DNA from: CAZFHP01 sp964519365
GTDB lineage: Bacteria; Babelota; Babeliae; Babelales; RVW-14
Direction of reading: 5' to 3'
Length of the DNA stretch: 19,861 nt
Assembly: GCA_964519365.1 (NCBI GenBank)
Contig: CAZFHP010000027.1
Location: 1-19,861, forward strand
Shown here in pieces: positions 1 through 8,716 of this stretch. Below the pieces are notes generated by a model. That model did no database searches. It saw only the letters and a program-made list of their open reading frames with translations, and was not told where the DNA came from. Positions within the stretch are counted from its first letter, which is position 1. Every line of letters starts with the position of its first letter. Made by a program: the position numbers and the translations under genes.

Positions 1-237
1 CGTAGAAATTTAATTGAAATGGTTGATGATGTTAAGCAAATGATCAATGAAGGCAAAGCTCAGGATGTAGCACTTCTTATTGAAGCAATGTTGCAGGAAG
101 AAGAACCTGGGAGCGATCCTTCAGATGCTTGTTCTGGCTGTGAGCCTAAAAGCTGTGGGGGCTGTGTGGAAAACAATCCTGAAGGTCAAGAGTGCGATGG
201 CGTAGACATTTTTTCAGGTGTTAATAAAGATCAATAA
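1..237 (+). CDS. C-terminal end of an unidentified protein with a Cys-rich tail (5' partial)
   Basis: The reading frame is open from the first base of the window to a TAA at 235-237, so this is most likely the 3' end of a longer gene. An ATG at 19 could start a 72-residue protein, but no ribosome binding site precedes it. The visible part is an acidic helical stretch followed by a cysteine cluster. Counted from the ATG at 19, the cysteines are C38, C41, C46, C49 (a CxxC-x4-CxxC pattern, which could bind a metal) and C59. The 4Fe-4S ferredoxin gene begins 15 bases downstream, so the two are probably co-transcribed. I do not recognise the family. A metal-binding role is only suggested by the cysteines and the neighbour. 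Confidence 0.5.
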   Translation, partial: RRNLIEMVDDVKQMINEGKAQDVALLIEAMLQEEEPGSDPSDACSGCEPKSCGGCVENNPEGQECDGVDIFSGVNKDQ

Positions 238-252
238 TTTCGCAGGATATAT

Positions 253-480
253 ATGGCTGAAGAGGTAAAAAAAGAGATAAAAAATATAACAATAACGCCA
301 GGGTGTGTTTCGTGTGGTTCATGCGAAGCTATATGTCCAGAAGTGTTTGAGCTTAACGAGATTGCGAGTGTGAAGAAAGCGAGTGATCTAAGTAATTATA
401 GTGAGCTTATTCAAGAAGCTGCAAATATGTGCCCGGTTGGTGTTATCGCAATTAATACACGTGATACAAGTAACTCTTAG
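253..480 (+). CDS. Small 4Fe-4S ferredoxin
   Basis: A 75-residue soluble electron carrier of the single-cluster ferredoxin type (Fer4_13/Fer4_15-like). The sequence shows C18, C21, C24 and C28-P29 followed by C60-P61. In the similar Desulfovibrio ferredoxins the first three cysteines plus the distal one bind the cluster, and the equivalent of C28 is not a core ligand. The spacing between the two cysteine groups and the PEVFEL segment after the first group are typical of the family. An AGGA sits about 8 bases before the ATG. It lies between the Cys-rich protein end and the acyl-CoA synthetase gene. Its redox partner cannot be told from the window. Confidence 0.9.
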   Translation: MAEEVKKEIKNITITPGCVSCGSCEAICPEVFELNEIASVKKASDLSNYSELIQEAANMCPVGVIAINTRDTSNS

Positions 481-517
481 GCAATTGTTTGTTAGTTTTT
501 AAAAAACGGAGTTTTAA

Positions 518-2125
518 ATGAGCGTGATCAGTTACCTAAAAAAGTTGTTTGGACAAGAACCACAAGAACAGGGTCGTGAAAAAATAATTTTTGAATCGAT
601 ACAAAAACAACTTCAAGGTGACGGCGTAACGTTTGCGGGGCAGTTATTACAGCGGGCATATCAAAAGTTCCCTCAAAATACAACATTAATTTGTAGAGGT
701 AAAACCGTAACATATGAAGAACTATATGTTCGTGCTGTAAATTTGAGTAAAAAGCTTATTGATCGTGGAGTTGGTAAGCATGATCATGTCTTGCTTTATT
801 ACGAAAACTCTCTTGAGTTTTATATTGCTTATTTTGCCATATGGCAATGTGGTGCCGTTGTTATCCCGTTGAATATTTTTCTGCATGAAAAAGAGCTTGC
901 GTATATTATCAAAGATGCTGAGCCTAAGCTTATTGTTACGACTGATGTTTTTAAACCAAAAATAAAATCGCTTGTTACGCAGAAACTATTAGAAGCGTTA
1001 CCAGCTATATTAACAGATGATATACTTGATGAACAAGATCTTCGTTTGGATAAAGCGTTTTGTTGCCAAACACTCAGCCAAGATGACCTGTGTGTCTTGT
1101 TATATACATCTGGGACTACAGGTGCTCCTAAAGGCGTTATGCTCTCGTCGCGTAATATTCTGACAAACACGATGCAAGGGTACGCTCGGTTTAAGCTTTT
1201 AGGCTTAAAGAGTCAGGAGCGTTTTTTTGGAGTGTTGCCGTTGTTTCATGTTTTTGCACAAAATACATGCGTATGGCTGCCTGTTATGACGGGAGGTTCT
1301 GTTGTTGTTGTTCCTAAAATAGATCGCAAACTTATTTTTGAAGGGCTTACGTATAAGCCAACGATTTTTTTAGGATTTCCGGCTCTTTATGGGCTTTTAT
1401 GCTTAATGAAAACAGCACCGCTTGATTCAGTAAAAATGTTTGTTTCTGGGGCCGACATGCTTCCTGATAAAATTCGTTCAGCGTTTGCCATGATCTATGG
1501 GCGCAAGATTTGTTCAGGTTATGGCCTAACTGAAGCGGCACCCGTTGTTGCAGTGAATTATCATAATCACGAACAGACAACAAATGTTGTTGGTCATCTC
1601 GTGACAGGGCTTGAATGCCAAATACGTGATGCTGATAATAAAATATTGCCAGATGGGCAGATTGGAACGCTGTGGATGCGTGGTGATAATATTATGCTTG
1701 GGTATTACCATGCGCCTGAAGCAACACAAGCTGTTTTACAAGATGGCTGGCTGAACACAGGAGACCTTGCTGTTATTAAAAATAACGGCATGCTAGCAAT
1801 TACAGGAAGAAGTAAAGATTTGATTATTCATAAAGGGTTTAATATTTATCCACAAGAAATAGAAAATGTTCTTATGTTGCACCCAGCTGTTTTTAAAGCG
1901 GCTGTTATTGGAAGGCATGAAGTTGCTTCAGGGCAAATTCCAGTTGCTTACGTTGCGGTAAAAGAAAGTTCAGGAAATAAGCGTGATGTGGAAAAAAATT
2001 TACGGGTCTTATGCTCTAATAATCTGGCAGCTTACAAAGTGCCTCGCAAATTTGTGTGCGTAGATGATCTTCCCATGAGTGCGACAGGGAAAGTTGATAA
2101 AAAACAATTAGGTGTAAAAAGTTAA
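518..2125 (+). CDS. fadD: Long-chain acyl-CoA synthetase-like AMP-forming ligase
   Basis: A 535-residue member of the ANL superfamily of adenylate-forming enzymes, which activate a carboxylic acid with ATP and usually transfer it to CoA. All main motifs are present in order: the phosphate-binding loop LYTSGTTGAPKG near residue 195, GYGLTEAAPV near 335, WLNTGDLAVI near 410, the hinge region GRSKDLIIHKGFNIYP near 430, and the C-terminal ATGKVDKKQL, which carries the catalytic lysine. Length and the GFNIYP motif fit fatty acyl-CoA synthetases better than acetyl-CoA synthetase. A GGAG lies about 8 bases before the ATG. It is probably co-transcribed with the ferredoxin. With PlsC and GpsA elsewhere in the window it would fit activation of imported fatty acids for phospholipid synthesis, which is an inference. 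Substrate chain length cannot be read from the sequence. Confidence 0.88.
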   Translation: MSVISYLKKLFGQEPQEQGREKIIFESIQKQLQGDGVTFAGQLLQRAYQKFPQNTTLICRGKTVTYEELYVRAVNLSKKLIDRGVGKHDHVLLYYENSLEFYIAYFAIWQCGAVVIPLNIFLHEKELAYIIKDAEPKLIVTTDVFKPKIKSLVTQKLLEALPAILTDDILDEQDLRLDKAFCCQTLSQDDLCVLLYTSGTTGAPKGVMLSSRNILTNTMQGYARFKLLGLKSQERFFGVLPLFHVFAQNTCVWLPVMTGGSVVVVPKIDRKLIFEGLTYKPTIFLGFPALYGLLCLMKTAPLDSVKMFVSGADMLPDKIRSAFAMIYGRKICSGYGLTEAAPVVAVNYHNHEQTTNVVGHLVTGLECQIRDADNKILPDGQIGTLWMRGDNIMLGYYHAPEATQAVLQDGWLNTGDLAVIKNNGMLAITGRSKDLIIHKGFNIYPQEIENVLMLHPAVFKAAVIGRHEVASGQIPVAYVAVKESSGNKRDVEKNLRVLCSNNLAAYKVPRKFVCVDDLPMSATGKVDKKQLGVKS

Positions 2126-2157
2126 AAGTTTGTTAGGAGCAGGTAGGGATTTAATTC

Positions 2158-3447
2158 ATGAGTATAATGGCTGAGTTATTTTTATTTGGAGGGGCGGTTT
2201 TTTTTGCTGCGTTCTTTGCATTTTTAGAAACGGCGTTTACAGCTCTTCGACTATTTAAACTTAAAGAGCTAGAGCTTTCAGTTTCTAAGTACAAGAAACT
2301 TTTCGCTTCATGGGAAACGAATCCACAGAGAATTTTAATTACGATTTTAATTGCAAATAACTTTGCGCATGTTTTAGCATCAGTTTTGATTTCTCATATC
2401 ATGCAGAAGTTCTTGGGGTCAGTAGGGTTGGCTGTTGGTGTGGCTATTGCAACGGGTGTGATTCTTATTTTTGGGGAGATTATTCCTAAAAGCTTAGCGA
2501 AGACACATCATGAACGTTTGTTTGGATCATGCTTATGGCTTGTTAATTTTTTATTTCATGTTGAGTATCCGTTTGTTACCATTTTGTTAAAAATCGCAGA
2601 TTTCTTTTTTACCAAGCTTGGCCGGCCGCATATTTTAGAAAAACAGGACGTCATTACTGAAAAAGAAATAGAATTCTTGATTGATTATAGCGACCAAAAA
2701 GGGCTCATGGAAACAGAAAAAACACAAATGCTGCAAAACGTATTTAGCCTTGGTCATACGTATGTAAAAGAAGCAATGATTCCAAAAAACGAAATAGTAG
2801 CCCTTAACGTAGCATCAGGCATTGATAACGCTGTCGAAATTTTAAATAAAACACGCTATTCTCGTGTGCCTGTCTATGAAGGCAAAGAAGATAATATTAT
2901 TGGTATGATCTACCAAAAAGATATTTTTGACGTTACCATTACCAAAGAAAAAAAACGCCTTAAAGATCTCATGAGACCGTTGTTATTTGTCCCAGAAACT
3001 CAAAAGATTAATCAATTACTAAGCGAGTTTTTGCGAAAACGTATGCATATGGGTGTTGTTATAAACGAATATGGGAATATAATAGGTCTTGTGACACTAG
3101 AAGATATTCTTGAAGAAATAGTTGGTGCCATCGCTGACGAGCATGAGCGGGTAAGTTCGTCGATTGTTTCGTTAGAACAAGGGGGCTGGCTTGTTGATGG
3201 CAACATAGACTTAGAAGAGCTTGAAGAGCTTTTTCATATAACATTTACTACACAAAGTTCTGTTACTCTTGCTGGCTTTTTGTCTGAAAAATTTCAGCAT
3301 TTGCCAAAAAAGGGAGAGCGTTTTTTTTACGAGGGATATTGTTTTCAGGTACAACAAGCAAGTTTACGACGGGTTTTTCAGGTGCTTGTTTTTGAAGAGC
3401 ACAAAGAAGAACCAGATAGCAATCAGGAGAAAAAAAAGCCATCATGA
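2158..3447 (+). CDS. CNNM/CorC (HlyC/CorC) family membrane protein with CBS pair
   Basis: A 429-residue inner-membrane protein of the hemolysin C/CorC type, a family linked to magnesium and cobalt efflux. Order of parts: an N-terminal DUF21/CNNM membrane domain with about four hydrophobic segments in residues 1-145, including the family-like FGEIIPKSLAK motif; an acidic linker; two CBS domains at about 205-325 (SRVPVYEG and GVVINEYGNIIGLVTLEDILEEIVG are typical CBS pieces); and a C-terminal CorC_HlyC domain at about 340-415. The CBS pair normally senses adenine nucleotides. The last base of its stop overlaps the next start as ATGA, so it is translationally coupled to the ABC exporter. A second ATG lies three codons in, at 2167. 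The exact ion cannot be told. Confidence 0.88.
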   Translation: MSIMAELFLFGGAVFFAAFFAFLETAFTALRLFKLKELELSVSKYKKLFASWETNPQRILITILIANNFAHVLASVLISHIMQKFLGSVGLAVGVAIATGVILIFGEIIPKSLAKTHHERLFGSCLWLVNFLFHVEYPFVTILLKIADFFFTKLGRPHILEKQDVITEKEIEFLIDYSDQKGLMETEKTQMLQNVFSLGHTYVKEAMIPKNEIVALNVASGIDNAVEILNKTRYSRVPVYEGKEDNIIGMIYQKDIFDVTITKEKKRLKDLMRPLLFVPETQKINQLLSEFLRKRMHMGVVINEYGNIIGLVTLEDILEEIVGAIADEHERVSSSIVSLEQGGWLVDGNIDLEELEELFHITFTTQSSVTLAGFLSEKFQHLPKKGERFFYEGYCFQVQQASLRRVFQVLVFEEHKEEPDSNQEKKKPS

Positions 3448-5231
3448 GCAACACACATGATACGAATAGACAATGCTTACGTGAAAAAAATACGCGACAA
3501 CGTCTCTTTAATTACTCTGTAAAATACTGGCACATTTTATTACTGTCGATTGCTTCTGCGGCTATCTATGGCATTGTTGCTGCAATTCCTACGTATGTTA
3601 TTAAACATACGGTCGACGAAATTTTTATAAAAAAGTTTCATCACTTGATTGTCCCGTTTTTATTTATTTTTGTTTTTGTTTTTGTGCTTAAAGGGCTTTT
3701 TATGTTTTTGACAGCTTACTCTATGCACTGGGTTGGCAACAAAGTCGTTAATGACATGCGCTTTGATTTGTTTGAAAAAATTATAAACTTCCCTGTTTCT
3801 TTTTATCAAAAGCACGCGACAGGCAAACTTATGTCGCATTTCTTAAACGATATTCAGATGTTACAAAATGCTGCTTCGTCGGCTATTAAAAATGGCGTAC
3901 GTAGTTTCTTCGAAGCGTTTTTTTTAATAAGCTTTGCGTTTATACAAAACTGGAAGTTATCGTTACTCATGATGTTTATTGCTCCTATTCTTGGCATAAC
4001 GATTAGTCGTATGGGCAAACGAATAAAAAGAGCTTCCCATACTATTCAAAGAGAGATGGGTTTTGTTAGTAGCATGCTCCAAGAAATTTTTGTAGGCATA
4101 CGAGAGATAAAAGCGTTTAATGGCGAAAAATTAGAGTGCAATCGTTTTAGCAAACAATTGCAGCGATGCTTTTCTTCGATCATGACAAACGTTCGCATTG
4201 AAGCCATGCTTCCTGCGTTTATTGAAATTATTGCCATGGTTGGTAGTTGCTCAGTGTTTTATTTTGCAATCCAGCAGGTTATTAGTGGTACTATTACCCC
4301 AGGGCAGTTAACGTCGTTTATCGCTGCGTTATTATTAACCTATCAGCCATTAAAAAGAATCGTAAACGTTTATTCTGAAATACAGTACGGGCTGGCAGCT
4401 GCTCAAAGAGTCTTTGACGTTATGGACACAGTATGTCCTGCTTTACACAATAGAACAGTAGTGCTTTCTTCTTTTTCTCGAAATATTAGCTTTAAAAACG
4501 TATCGTTTACGTATCCCAATACAGACAAGCCCGTGTTAAGTAATATCTCGTTTGAAATAAAAAGGGGGCAAAGTATTGGAATTATAGGTCCGTCAGGGTC
4601 AGGTAAAAGCACGCTGTGTGATTTATTACTAGGCTTTGTTGAACCAACAGCAGGGTCTATTTTTATTGATAAACATGATCTTGCTCATGTTTCTTTTGCG
4701 AGTTTGCGTGAACATATTGGGTATGTTGGCCAGCGAACGTTTTTGTTTAACGATACGGTACAAAGCAACGTTGCTTACGCATTCGAGAACACACCAGAAA
4801 AAGTGTCAGTAGACATGTCTGGCAACGAGCCAGAGAAAAAATTTTCAGAGAAAACGTCTCTTGATCGTGTTACACGCGCATGCAAAGCTGCCCATGCACA
4901 CGAGTTTATCACAAAGTTACCAGACGGCTATCAAACGCTTGTTGGCGAAAATGGGACGTTATTATCTGGCGGGCAAAAGCAACGCTTAACAATTGCCCGG
5001 GCACTTTTAAAAGATCCAGAGATACTTATTTTTGACGAAGCGACGTCGTCACTTGACCAAGAATCTGAACGTATGATTCAACAAGCAATTCAAGAGTTAC
5101 ACGGGGCTAAAACACTTATTATCGTTTCCCATCGCTTATCGCTTTTAAAATACGTTGACCAAGTATTGCTTATCGATAAGCAAAATGTTAGCCCTGTTTC
5201 GAAAGATTACGTTACTGAAAGAGTAATGTAG
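3444..5231 (+). CDS. ABC exporter, permease fused to ATPase (MsbA-like)
   Basis: A 595-residue half-transporter of the type I ABC exporter class, expected to work as a homodimer in the inner membrane. The first 330 residues form the six-helix transmembrane domain. The nucleotide-binding domain shows Walker A GPSGSGKST near 382-390, the signature LSGGQKQR near 507, Walker B ILIFDEATSSLD near 526-537 and the switch histidine in IVSHR near 562. Domain order and size fit MsbA/lipid A-type or multidrug exporters. Between the Q-loop segment and the signature there is an acidic/lysine-rich stretch (about residues 448-470) longer than usual in the family. The gene overlaps the upstream CNNM-type gene by four bases. 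The substrate is unknown; lipid export is possible, given the lipid genes nearby, but not shown. Confidence 0.88.
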   Translation: MSNTHDTNRQCLREKNTRQRLFNYSVKYWHILLLSIASAAIYGIVAAIPTYVIKHTVDEIFIKKFHHLIVPFLFIFVFVFVLKGLFMFLTAYSMHWVGNKVVNDMRFDLFEKIINFPVSFYQKHATGKLMSHFLNDIQMLQNAASSAIKNGVRSFFEAFFLISFAFIQNWKLSLLMMFIAPILGITISRMGKRIKRASHTIQREMGFVSSMLQEIFVGIREIKAFNGEKLECNRFSKQLQRCFSSIMTNVRIEAMLPAFIEIIAMVGSCSVFYFAIQQVISGTITPGQLTSFIAALLLTYQPLKRIVNVYSEIQYGLAAAQRVFDVMDTVCPALHNRTVVLSSFSRNISFKNVSFTYPNTDKPVLSNISFEIKRGQSIGIIGPSGSGKSTLCDLLLGFVEPTAGSIFIDKHDLAHVSFASLREHIGYVGQRTFLFNDTVQSNVAYAFENTPEKVSVDMSGNEPEKKFSEKTSLDRVTRACKAAHAHEFITKLPDGYQTLVGENGTLLSGGQKQRLTIARALLKDPEILIFDEATSSLDQESERMIQQAIQELHGAKTLIIVSHRLSLLKYVDQVLLIDKQNVSPVSKDYVTERVM

Positions 5232-5292
5232 CGAGAGTTCGATAATTAAAGAACACCATAGTTTTTTGTTGTCTGAATGCGTTAGAGGGCCC

Positions 5293-7710
5293 CTACTTCT
5301 TATACCCGCATTCTTTATTTGGACATGAATGTTTTTCTTCGCCCGTTTTTTTATCCCGTGTGACAAGTAAGTACGGAGCATCGCACTTTGGGCATGGCGT
5401 TTCGATAACTTCGCCGAAAATAGCAAACTTACACTTAGGATAATTACTACAGCCCCAGAATTTACCACCGCGCCAACGTCGTTGAACGAGCTTGCTGTTA
5501 CAGTTAGGACATGGCGTTTTAAGTGATTCTTTGTGAATATATTTGCAATCAGGGTAGCCCGGGCATGATAGAAATGGCCCAAAGCGGCCAATTTTTTTGA
5601 CCAAATTTTTGTCGCACTGTGGGCATTTGATGTCGATAACTTCTGGTTCTTCAGGCTCGCTTAAGATAATTTTGCCGCTTTCGTTTTTGGTGAAATTAGA
5701 CGTAAATTTGCATTCAGGGTAGCCTGAGCATCCGGCAAATTCTCCTGCTTTGCCAAAACGAATGACTAAGTCTTTTTTGCATTTTGGGCACTTTATACCC
5801 GTTGGTATATTTTTCTTGCCGACTTCGGCGCCGCCAAATGCGATAAGATCTTTTTTGAATTCTTTGTAGAAATCGTTTAAAACTTTATCGCGATCGATAT
5901 TTCCCTGGGCGATTTTATCAAGATCTTCTTCCATTTTGGCTGTAAACGTGACGTTAATAATATCTGGAAGATTTTTGACAAGCATTTCGTTGACAGCTTT
6001 GCCCAGTTCTGTTGGTGCAAAGCGCTTTTTGTCTTTTTCACAATAATTTCGTTTTTGTATTGTCGACAGTGTTGCAGCATAGGTACTTGGTCGTCCGATG
6101 CCCTGTTTTTCAAGATCTTTGACCAGAGTAGCTTCTGTGTATCGTGGTGGAGGTTGCGTAAAGTGCTGTTTAGATCCGAGTTTATTTAGGTCCATCGCAA
6201 GATTCTCGACAATTTCTTTTGGTATTTTTATTGTTTTCTCGCTGTCTTTATCTTCGACGAGATAAACTTTTAAGAACCCATCAAAAACAAGTGTTGAGCC
6301 TGTTGCTTTAAACGTATAATCCCCGCCTGTTACGAGCACTTGCCGTTGAAAATATTCCGCTGGCATCATTTGGCAGGCAACAAAGCGTTTCCAAATAAGT
6401 TCGTATAATTTTGCGAATTCTGGTTTTAAGTATCGACGAGCTTTTTCTGGCGTAATGTTTACGTCAATAGGTCTGATTGCTTCGTGAGCATCTTGTGCGC
6501 CTTTTTTTCCATAGACATTTACTGATTTAGGATAGTACTTTTCGCCGTAACTATCTTTGATAAATTTTCGTGTAGCTTTCAGGGCCGTATCTGAGATTCG
6601 CAAAGAGTCTGTACGCATATATGTAATTAACGCTTCGGGCTTGCTTTTGTCTGCTAACGGCAACCCTTCGTAAAGCTTTTGGGCAATTGACATAGTACGG
6701 TCAACAGAAAAGCCCAGTTTATTATACGAATCTTGTTGTAACGTACTGGTCATAAACGGTGGCAATGGCCTTTTGGCCCGTTTCTTATCAGTTATTTTTG
6801 AAACAGAATAATTTTGCTTTTTAATTGCTGCCAGAGCTTTGTCTGCTTGTTCTTTATTTTTAAGCTTAAACGCTTTGTTTTTGATTTTAAAAAGCTCTGT
6901 TGGTAGTTCGATATTTTTGTCTTTAAACAGCCCTTGAATGGACCATGACTCTTCAGGCTTAAAGTTAACGATTTCTTCTTCACGCATACAAATAAGCAAA
7001 AGAGCTACAGATTGTACGCGACCGGCTGAAAGGCCTTTTTTTAATTTTCGCCAAAGTATTGGTGAAACTTCATACCCCACCCATCGGTCAAGCACGCGAC
7101 GCGCTTGTTGTGCTTGTACTCTATCAAGATCAATGTGATGCTTGTGCCCGATAGCGTCAGTAACTGCTGGTTTGGTAATTTCGTTAAACGTGATACGATA
7201 CATTTTTGTATCGTCAGCAAAGACTTTTTCTATTTCTTGCCCGATGTGCCAGGAAATAATTTCCCCTTCCCGGTCAGGGTCAGACGCTAGATATACTTCA
7301 CTAGAGCGTGTAGCCTGTTTGCAAATATCAGCAATTACAGATGCTTTATCTTTTATGGGTACGTATTCAAGCTCGATACGTTTTGTTTTGTCATCAAGCG
7401 TTATGCCAAGCTTTTTTGGCGGCAAATCTTTAATATGCCCAAACGTTGACATAATTTTAAAATCTTTACCAAGAAATTTTGATAACGTTTTGATTTTTGC
7501 GGGAGACTCTACGATCAGTAGTTTCGGGCCGTTTATCATAATACTCTTTTTGATAGCTTTCTTTTTTGTAGCTTTTTTTGTCGTTTTTTTAACACTCTTT
7601 TTTTTCGCTACTTTCTTTTTGACAGTTTTTTTTACAATTTTTTTAGTAGCTTTCTTTTTAGTAGCTTTCTTTGCTGTCTTTTTTGTGTTTGCTTTTTTTG
7701 TAGCACTCAT
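5293..7710 (-). CDS. topA: DNA topoisomerase I with lysine-rich N-terminal tail
   Basis: Type IA topoisomerase that relaxes negative supercoils. I place the start at 7710, giving 805 residues, because a strong GGGAGGGGGG lies 6 bases upstream. The frame continues 22 codons further to an ATG at 7776 without such a site. Residues 1-57 are a tail with 28 lysines arranged as KK and KKK clusters between A, T and V. The TOPRIM domain begins at about 62 (LLIVESPAK) and contains DREGEIISW. The catalytic tyrosine is Y364 in ITYMRTDS. Four C-terminal zinc ribbons start near residues 641, 696, 734 and 773, each with CPxC followed by a second cysteine pair. The core and fingers match the family. The lysine tail is an addition, probably for DNA binding. 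The gene is convergent with the ABC exporter, 61 bases apart. Confidence 0.95.
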   Translation of the reverse strand: MSATKKANTKKTAKKATKKKATKKIVKKTVKKKVAKKKSVKKTTKKATKKKAIKKSIMINGPKLLIVESPAKIKTLSKFLGKDFKIMSTFGHIKDLPPKKLGITLDDKTKRIELEYVPIKDKASVIADICKQATRSSEVYLASDPDREGEIISWHIGQEIEKVFADDTKMYRITFNEITKPAVTDAIGHKHHIDLDRVQAQQARRVLDRWVGYEVSPILWRKLKKGLSAGRVQSVALLLICMREEEIVNFKPEESWSIQGLFKDKNIELPTELFKIKNKAFKLKNKEQADKALAAIKKQNYSVSKITDKKRAKRPLPPFMTSTLQQDSYNKLGFSVDRTMSIAQKLYEGLPLADKSKPEALITYMRTDSLRISDTALKATRKFIKDSYGEKYYPKSVNVYGKKGAQDAHEAIRPIDVNITPEKARRYLKPEFAKLYELIWKRFVACQMMPAEYFQRQVLVTGGDYTFKATGSTLVFDGFLKVYLVEDKDSEKTIKIPKEIVENLAMDLNKLGSKQHFTQPPPRYTEATLVKDLEKQGIGRPSTYAATLSTIQKRNYCEKDKKRFAPTELGKAVNEMLVKNLPDIINVTFTAKMEEDLDKIAQGNIDRDKVLNDFYKEFKKDLIAFGGAEVGKKNIPTGIKCPKCKKDLVIRFGKAGEFAGCSGYPECKFTSNFTKNESGKIILSEPEEPEVIDIKCPQCDKNLVKKIGRFGPFLSCPGYPDCKYIHKESLKTPCPNCNSKLVQRRWRGGKFWGCSNYPKCKFAIFGEVIETPCPKCDAPYLLVTRDKKTGEEKHSCPNKECGYKK

Positions 7711-7748
7711 GTTTATCCCCCCTCCCAAATTGTATGTATCAGATCTAT

Positions 7749-7776
7749 GTTTTACCAGGTGTTTGATTTTTGTCAA
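7749..7776 (-). promoter_or_regulatory. Candidate sigma-70-type promoter for topA
   Basis: Read on the - strand, a perfect TTGACA (7776-7771) is followed after 16 bases by TAAAAC (7754-7749), four of six matches to TATAAT. A transcript from here would begin about 30 bases before the chosen topA start at 7710, leaving room for its purine-rich ribosome binding site. A second TTGACA at 7854-7849 has no good -10 at the usual distance. The call rests on motif match and position only. Confidence 0.35.
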
Positions 7777-7913
7777 AGTATCAGTATCGTTAATTCTGTG
7801 TAAAATACGCAGAATTATATTTTTAGCGTACCAGTATTATTTCCAATGTGTCAAATATTTTTTCAATAAAACGTATATTGTAGAGTAGTCTTGGGGAGAT
7901 GTGAGATTACTTT

Positions 7914-7942
7914 TTGCTTTTTATTCTAAAATTAACTAAAAT
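7914..7942 (+). promoter_or_regulatory. Candidate promoter for the membrane protein-plsC-bat run
   Basis: TTGCTT (7914-7919), 17 bases, then TAAAAT (7937-7942), five of six matches to TATAAT. It lies about 50 bases before the first gene of the eight-gene run, in the 283-base divergent gap between topA and that gene. The same -35 hexamer TTGCTT occurs in the candidate promoter of the ankyrin gene (18655-18684). The rest of the gap is AT-rich, with no other structure I could support. Confidence 0.4.
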
Positions 7943-7993
7943 CTAAAAAGATGTTTTCTTTATCCGTATACATAGGTTTATTGTGAGGTTGTT

Positions 7994-8707
7994 ATGACGT
8001 TCGGGCAAATATGGCCTTTATGGAAAGAGTCTCTGGTATTATTCAAATGGAATAATCTAAAGTTATTTTTTCTTGCCGTGCTTAATAATTATCAGCGGTC
8101 AGTAAAAATTGTTGTAAAAAATTTTTGGTGGTTGCTGCTTGGGGCAATTATAGCTCAAAATTTTGTTTTTGGTTTGGCTGGGGGTTTACATCTGTTTTTG
8201 TCTTTTTTGTTTGCTCTTATTGCTCGCCCTTCTATTGAACGTAAAGATACTGCTTATTTCATGACGTATCTTAAGAAATTTCCGGGGTATATGCTGATCA
8301 GTTTCTTTTTCGTTTTAATTTTGTATTTGGTTTTTGTGCTACAATTGCCAGGAATATCTGTTTTATCGTTTATTTTGCCTGTGCTTTTTTGCATGTCTTT
8401 ATTTTTCTTTTTTGACGTAAAAAACTCGTTTAAAAATACATATAAAGCGCTATTGCAAAGTATTAAGATAAATGTTTATTTTTTTCCAGCTATGCTTATA
8501 CTTATGGCTTTTTGGTACATGATAGCCAGCATTCCCGCTATTTCTTTGGGCTGGGCTGCGCACAATAATTGGAGTGTTTTTCCTACTTTTTTTGTGCAGG
8601 CAAGTGTGCTTTTTGTAACGTATCTTATATCGATTTTGCCATTTTCTGTGTTAGCAATGTATTACACGAAGATTAAGCATAGTCATCATAGACTGTTTTT
8701 TGAATAG
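7994..8707 (+). CDS. Integral membrane protein of unrecognised family, copy 1 of a tandem pair
   Basis: A 237-residue, very hydrophobic protein with about five or six membrane segments (near residues 42-75, 90-118, 120-138, 155-180 and 195-222) and a short basic, His-containing C-terminus. Its N-terminus resembles that of the next gene: both have a W-K-x-S-L motif in the first 15 residues, a stretch ending in an LF or FF pair, a basic patch, and then FWWL at the start of the first membrane segment. The two are therefore probably paralogues from a tandem duplication. It is the first gene of an eight-gene + strand run that leads into plsC and the bat genes. I do not recognise a family and cannot give a function. 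A role in envelope or lipid handling is suggested by neighbours only. Confidence 0.75.
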   Translation: MTFGQIWPLWKESLVLFKWNNLKLFFLAVLNNYQRSVKIVVKNFWWLLLGAIIAQNFVFGLAGGLHLFLSFLFALIARPSIERKDTAYFMTYLKKFPGYMLISFFFVLILYLVFVLQLPGISVLSFILPVLFCMSLFFFFDVKNSFKNTYKALLQSIKINVYFFPAMLILMAFWYMIASIPAISLGWAAHNNWSVFPTFFVQASVLFVTYLISILPFSVLAMYYTKIKHSHHRLFFE

Positions 8708-8716
8708 AGCGTATAT

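Noticed and set aside
5232..5292. Possible bidirectional terminator between the ABC exporter and topA
   Set aside because: There is a GGGCCC palindrome at 5287-5292 and a run of T at 5262, but they do not form a stem followed by T in either direction.
5145..5591. 148-codon - strand frame over the ABC exporter and topA ends
   Set aside because: It crosses the ends of two well-supported genes, has no recognisable motif and no ribosome binding site.
7142..7888. Long + strand frame opposite the topA N-terminus, 248 codons, very rich in Phe
   Set aside because: It is the complement of the lysine-rich tail: AAA/AAG codons read back as TTT/CTT. The topA frame has motifs and a strong ribosome binding site; this one has neither.
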